DNA from: an uncultured Roseiflexaceae bacterium
GTDB taxonomy: Bacteria > Chloroflexota > Chloroflexia > Chloroflexales > Roseiflexaceae
Assembly: GCA_903868295.1 (NCBI GenBank)
Contig: CAIPUQ010000572.1
Location: 1-8,285, forward strand
Direction of reading: 5' to 3'
Length of the DNA stretch: 8,285 bases
Every line of letters starts with the position of its first letter. Position 1 is the stretch's first letter. The translations under genes and the position numbers were made by a program. Under the pieces are notes generated by a model that was given only the letters and a program-made list of their open reading frames with translations, searched no databases and was not told where the DNA came from. This document shows positions 5,866-8,285 of the stretch, in pieces.

Positions 5866-6147
5866 ATGAGTGACCCGACTCTTCCTTTGAGTGACCACGC
5901 ACGGGCTGACTTGGTGACACGGTTGGTGCGCATCGAGGGTCAAGTGCGTGGTGTCCAGCGGATGTTGACTGATGGGCGTGATTGCACCGATATTGTGACG
6001 CAACTCAATGCAATCAAAGCGGCGGTTTCGAGTGTCGGTACGGCATTGGCTGAACGCTGCGCACACGAAACACTCTGCGACGGAGCAAGCCCCAAGCCAC
6101 CCGATGTGGATCGGGTGCTCGCCCTGTTGCGTGCGACACGTACCTAG
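5866..6147 (+). CDS. CsoR/RcnR-family (DUF156) transcriptional repressor, thiol or metal sensing
   Basis: 93 residues from ATG at 5866, with GGAGG 4 nt upstream and only 11 nt after trxA. The all-helical DUF156 signature is clear: RLVRIEGQVRGVQRML (19-34), GRDCTDIVTQLNAI (37-50), then helix 2 to about 70. These proteins are tetramers that bind operator DNA with basic residues of helix 1 and let go when ligand binds Cys and His at the helix 2 interface. Cys40 matches the conserved first Cys. By ungapped alignment with M. tuberculosis CsoR (Cys36, His61, Cys65), the His position is Cys65 here and the second Cys position is Thr69; His67 and Cys71 lie nearby. The copper set is thus not standard, and the protein may instead sense persulfide (CstR-like) or another metal. 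Its likely operator precedes trxA. The stop lies in a CTAG shared with the convergent dehydrogenase gene. Confidence 0.92.
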   Translation: MSDPTLPLSDHARADLVTRLVRIEGQVRGVQRMLTDGRDCTDIVTQLNAIKAAVSSVGTALAERCAHETLCDGASPKPPDVDRVLALLRATRT

Positions 6148-6977
6148 GTATCTTGTGCCGGTGATGACGCTTCGTCGTCACCGGTTTTTTGTTGCCACCG
6201 AATGGTGCGCGCGAGGATGGCATCGCTCCATGTCGGGAACATGTCAGCGACCACGCTGAGTAATCGATCACGGAAGCGCGGGTACACGATGCGTTGGTTG
6301 TGGCGTAGTGCCCAAACAACAGATCGAGCGACAACCTGCGGCGACATCCCTGCACTGCGGGTCCGGCGCTGTTCGCGGTCAGGCCCAATCCGATGCGCAA
6401 AAAACGCACTCGCAACAGTACCAGGGCGGACAACGGATACCGTGATGCCGAGTCCGCGTGACTCGATGCGTAACGCCTCACAGAGGCGTTCTAATGCGGC
6501 TTTGGTGGCAGCATACCCGCCCGTATATGGCAGTGCATGCTGCCCAACGACCGACGTAATCACAATGTACTGGCCATCCTGCTGTCTGGTGAAGTACGGG
6601 TTGACAGCACTGACGACGTGCAAAAATCCGCCGACGTTGACTGCCATTGCACTCAAATAGTTCCCATAATCGAGTTCTGCAACGGGACCGGTAACGCCAA
6701 TTCCTGCATTACACACCACTGCATCAATACGACCAAAGGTTGCGATAGTCTGTTCGACCATCGCTGCGACAGCATGTGCGTCGGTCACATCAACCACACA
6801 GACCAGATGACGTTCGGCGTGGTGCATCGTTTGGCGGACATGGGCGAGTTCATCTGCCCGGCGTGCACACAATACGATGGTCGCGCCGTGCGATGCCAAT
6901 AAACGGGCAGTTGCCGCACCTATCCCTGCACTGGCGCCCGTGATGAGGATGACGCTCCCCTCGATTGGACATCTCAT
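6144..6977 (-). CDS. Short-chain dehydrogenase/reductase (classical SDR)
   Basis: 277 residues from ATG at 6977, in a 4-base ATGA overlap with the upstream gene's stop. An in-frame ATG at 7010 would lie deep inside that gene and add 11 residues not needed by the fold. Cofactor motif TGASAGIG is at 13-20, CNAG at 89-92, Asn114, and the catalytic set is Ser142, Tyr155 and Lys159 (YAATK), so an active NAD(P)H-dependent oxidoreductase is expected. Arg39-Arg40 after the second strand (LCARR) favours NADP(H). No signal peptide. Substrate unknown; the glycosyltransferase and GNAT-like genes upstream hint at lipid or sugar modification. The last residues (about TGDDEASSPAQD) are coded by the csoR terminator hairpin region, and the stop overlaps that of csoR on the other strand. 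No minus-strand terminator follows. Confidence 0.93.
   Translation of the reverse strand: MRCPIEGSVILITGASAGIGAATARLLASHGATIVLCARRADELAHVRQTMHHAERHLVCVVDVTDAHAVAAMVEQTIATFGRIDAVVCNAGIGVTGPVAELDYGNYLSAMAVNVGGFLHVVSAVNPYFTRQQDGQYIVITSVVGQHALPYTGGYAATKAALERLCEALRIESRGLGITVSVVRPGTVASAFFAHRIGPDREQRRTRSAGMSPQVVARSVVWALRHNQRIVYPRFRDRLLSVVADMFPTWSDAILARTIRWQQKTGDDEASSPAQDT
6158..6190 (+). terminator. Intrinsic terminator of trxA-csoR, inside the dehydrogenase coding sequence
   Basis: CCGGTGATGACG (6158-6169), a CTT loop, and CGTCGTCACCGG (6173-6184) form a 12-bp stem with one G-U pair, followed by T6 (6185-6190). It begins 10 nt after the csoR stop. It has a T-run only on the plus strand. The same bases encode residues near the C-terminus of the convergent SDR protein. 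Confidence 0.9.
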
Positions 6978-7741
6978 GTGGTTTCTTTCGTGTGGGTTCG
7001 TGACGTCCATAGATTACGATCCCAGCGCATCACGAATCCACGTTCACTGGCAGTACGTGCGATGGCGCTGTGCGCATGGGCCTGTAAAACAACACGGTGA
7101 CAACCGTTTTCTGCGGCGTAGAACAGGCTTGCATCCAGCAGTGTTTCGAAATGGGCACGCTGGCGCCGGTGTGGTGCTATCCATCCCCCGAAGCAAAAGG
7201 CATGGCCGTCTTGGATGCGTATGCCGGCACTGGCGATGACACCGTCACCATGCAGTATCGACACAAACGTCGCCTCGGGCTGCATCGCATACGCGTGACG
7301 CAGTACCCGCTCCGTATCTGATGCAAGATGATCCACAGCAACGGAATTGTCTGACGCGGTGCTCCAAACCAGATTACTCGATGCATGCCGCGGAGTTTGG
7401 GCGTGTGTGTCACAGATCCAGACATTCATTGTCGGATACGGCACAAGCCCTGCATCGTGGAGGGCGAGTAAATCGTGCACTGATTGTGTGCGCCCGGCGC
7501 ATTCTACACGGAACTGCGTGCCATGGATGCGAAAGTAATCGTGCATTGCATCAATGTCCTCCGCAGCAAACACACCTGCAACATGATTGAACGGGTAGCG
7601 CGGCCCACTCACCATGGCTATCGCAGTACTCCACTGGCGCACATGCACCGTCGCGAGCGGGTCGATGCTGCTGATACTGCGCACAACGCGCGATTGGAAC
7701 AGTGCGGTCGACGTTTCGACAAAATGTGCATCAATGTACAT
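6974..7741 (-). CDS. GNAT-like acetyltransferase-family protein, possibly degenerate
   Basis: 255 residues from ATG at 7741, which overlaps the end of the upstream glycosyltransferase by 11 nt; the ribosome site is weak (AGGCG, about 8 nt off) and a TTG at 7747 is the alternative. The C-terminal half (about 155-245) resembles a GNAT domain: a beta pair (VSILHGDGVIASAG, then AFCFGGWIAP), a helix (187-203), the ENGCHRVVLQAHAHS strand (201-215) and the ASERGFV segment. The acetyl-CoA loop that normally reads R-x-x-G-x-G/A is HRRQRAH here (181-187) and lacks the glycines, so acetyl-CoA binding is uncertain. The N-terminal half (about 30-115) may be a second, diverged GNAT-like unit. Target unknown. 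It lies between a GT4 glycosyltransferase and an SDR with overlaps at both ends, so the three are probably translated together. Confidence 0.65.
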   Translation of the reverse strand: MYIDAHFVETSTALFQSRVVRSISSIDPLATVHVRQWSTAIAMVSGPRYPFNHVAGVFAAEDIDAMHDYFRIHGTQFRVECAGRTQSVHDLLALHDAGLVPYPTMNVWICDTHAQTPRHASSNLVWSTASDNSVAVDHLASDTERVLRHAYAMQPEATFVSILHGDGVIASAGIRIQDGHAFCFGGWIAPHRRQRAHFETLLDASLFYAAENGCHRVVLQAHAHSAIARTASERGFVMRWDRNLWTSRTHTKETT

Positions 7742-8285
7742 GGGCAAGTCGCCTATAGAGCGTTATAAGTTGTTGCATCGATGCTGCATTGCTGCGTGTT
7801 GCTGCATACTGTGCGGCATGATCACTGATGGTTGTCCGCAATGCGGCATCTTCGACGAGTCTGAGGACGGTTTCTTTGAGGCTGTCGGAGCGCTCAGGGT
7901 CATACACGAGGCAATTATGGTCTGGGATCAATGTGTCTTGAAGACCGCCCACAAATGGCGCGACCACAGGGAGCCCGCAGGCCATTGCTTCGAGTGGCGC
8001 GAGGCCGAACGATTCGCTTTGTGAAGGGAACACAAAAACATCTGCTGCAGTGTATGCATCAATCAGTTCTTCGCCTCGTAACACTCCGGTAAAGTGTACA
8101 TCGGTATGCGCAAATAATGCACGTGTGTGGTCTTCTTGATGACCACCGCCGACCAAGACAAGACGGAATTTCGGGTTGTTGCACAAAGGGATGAGTTGTG
8201 CGATTCCTTTTTCTTCGGTGAGGCGTCCGACATATAGCACCACGAGACGAGTATCATGTACCCCGAGCATAGCTGCTCTGACCCG
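7731..8285 (-). CDS. GT4 family glycosyltransferase, C-terminal domain (partial, N-terminus beyond window)
   Basis: The frame is open through the right edge, so the ATG at 8270 is internal; 184 residues are visible. They are the C-terminal GT-B domain: VVLYVGRLTEEKG (15-27) with the Arg21 and Lys26 that contact the donor diphosphate, LVLVGGG (42-48), VHFTGVL (63-69), and the E-x7-E pair Glu91 and Glu99 in SESFGLAPLEAMACGLPVVAP. The family transfers sugars from nucleotide donors with retention, often to lipids or growing polysaccharides; this subtype resembles lipid glycosyltransferases in general, and I cannot name donor or acceptor. About half the protein (the acceptor domain) is missing. 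The stop at 7731-7733 lies inside the start region of the GNAT-like gene. Confidence 0.9.
   Translation of the reverse strand, partial: RVRAAMLGVHDTRLVVLYVGRLTEEKGIAQLIPLCNNPKFRLVLVGGGHQEDHTRALFAHTDVHFTGVLRGEELIDAYTAADVFVFPSQSESFGLAPLEAMACGLPVVAPFVGGLQDTLIPDHNCLVYDPERSDSLKETVLRLVEDAALRTTISDHAAQYAATRSNAASMQQLITLYRRLAHVH

Noticed and set aside
6978..7010. Upstream ATG at 7010 as the start of the dehydrogenase
   Set aside because: It would overlap the previous gene by 37 bases and add residues before the normal N-terminal strand; the ATGA overlap at 6977 is the usual arrangement.
8268..8270. ATG at 8270 as the true start of the GT4 gene
   Set aside because: The frame continues in to the edge with family-like sequence (RVRAAMLG), and a GT4 enzyme needs an N-terminal domain that is missing.

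Overview
The window looks like ordinary bacterial chromosome with moderate GC. Genes are tightly packed on both strands, starts include ATG, GTG and TTG, Shine-Dalgarno sites resemble AAGGAG, and the ribosomal proteins are bacterial. The gene style (L31 with a C-terminal tail, a GT-C enzyme with a large outer domain, a small tail-anchored protein) would fit Chloroflexota, but I have no marker gene and hold that only as a weak guess. I see no mobile element, CRISPR array, tRNA or rRNA.

Layout. (1) Positions 1-3877, minus strand: a three-gene membrane glycosylation operon made of a GT-C-type integral membrane glycosyltransferase, a GT2 polyprenyl-phosphate-sugar synthase-like enzyme and a flippase-like (UPF0104/AglD-type) membrane protein that runs off the left edge. 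Together they suggest that a lipid-phosphate sugar is made in the cytoplasm and used on the outer face of the membrane. (2) Positions 3885-4245, plus strand: a divergent extended -10 promoter and an unrecognised 95-residue protein with a C-terminal membrane helix. (3) Positions 4311-5402, minus strand: rplU-rpmA-rpmE (L21, L27, L31), with a clear sigma70 promoter, a structured leader of about 87 nt, and a bidirectional terminator shared with the gene in (2). (4) Positions 5447-6190, plus strand: trxA followed by a CsoR-family repressor gene. A near-perfect CsoR-type operator palindrome lies at the predicted transcription start, so the pair appears autoregulated. (5) Positions 6144-8285, minus strand: a GT4 glycosyltransferase (cut by the right edge), a GNAT-like protein and a short-chain dehydrogenase, overlapping or coupled as an operon.

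The most interesting part is the trxA-csoR unit. A CsoR-family sensor with an unusual ligand set (Cys40 and Cys65, no His at the usual position, Thr at the usual second Cys) controls a thioredoxin instead of a copper pump. This suggests a thiol-stress, persulfide or non-standard metal response. Its terminator is embedded in the coding tail of the convergent dehydrogenase, and the two stop codons share a CTAG palindrome.
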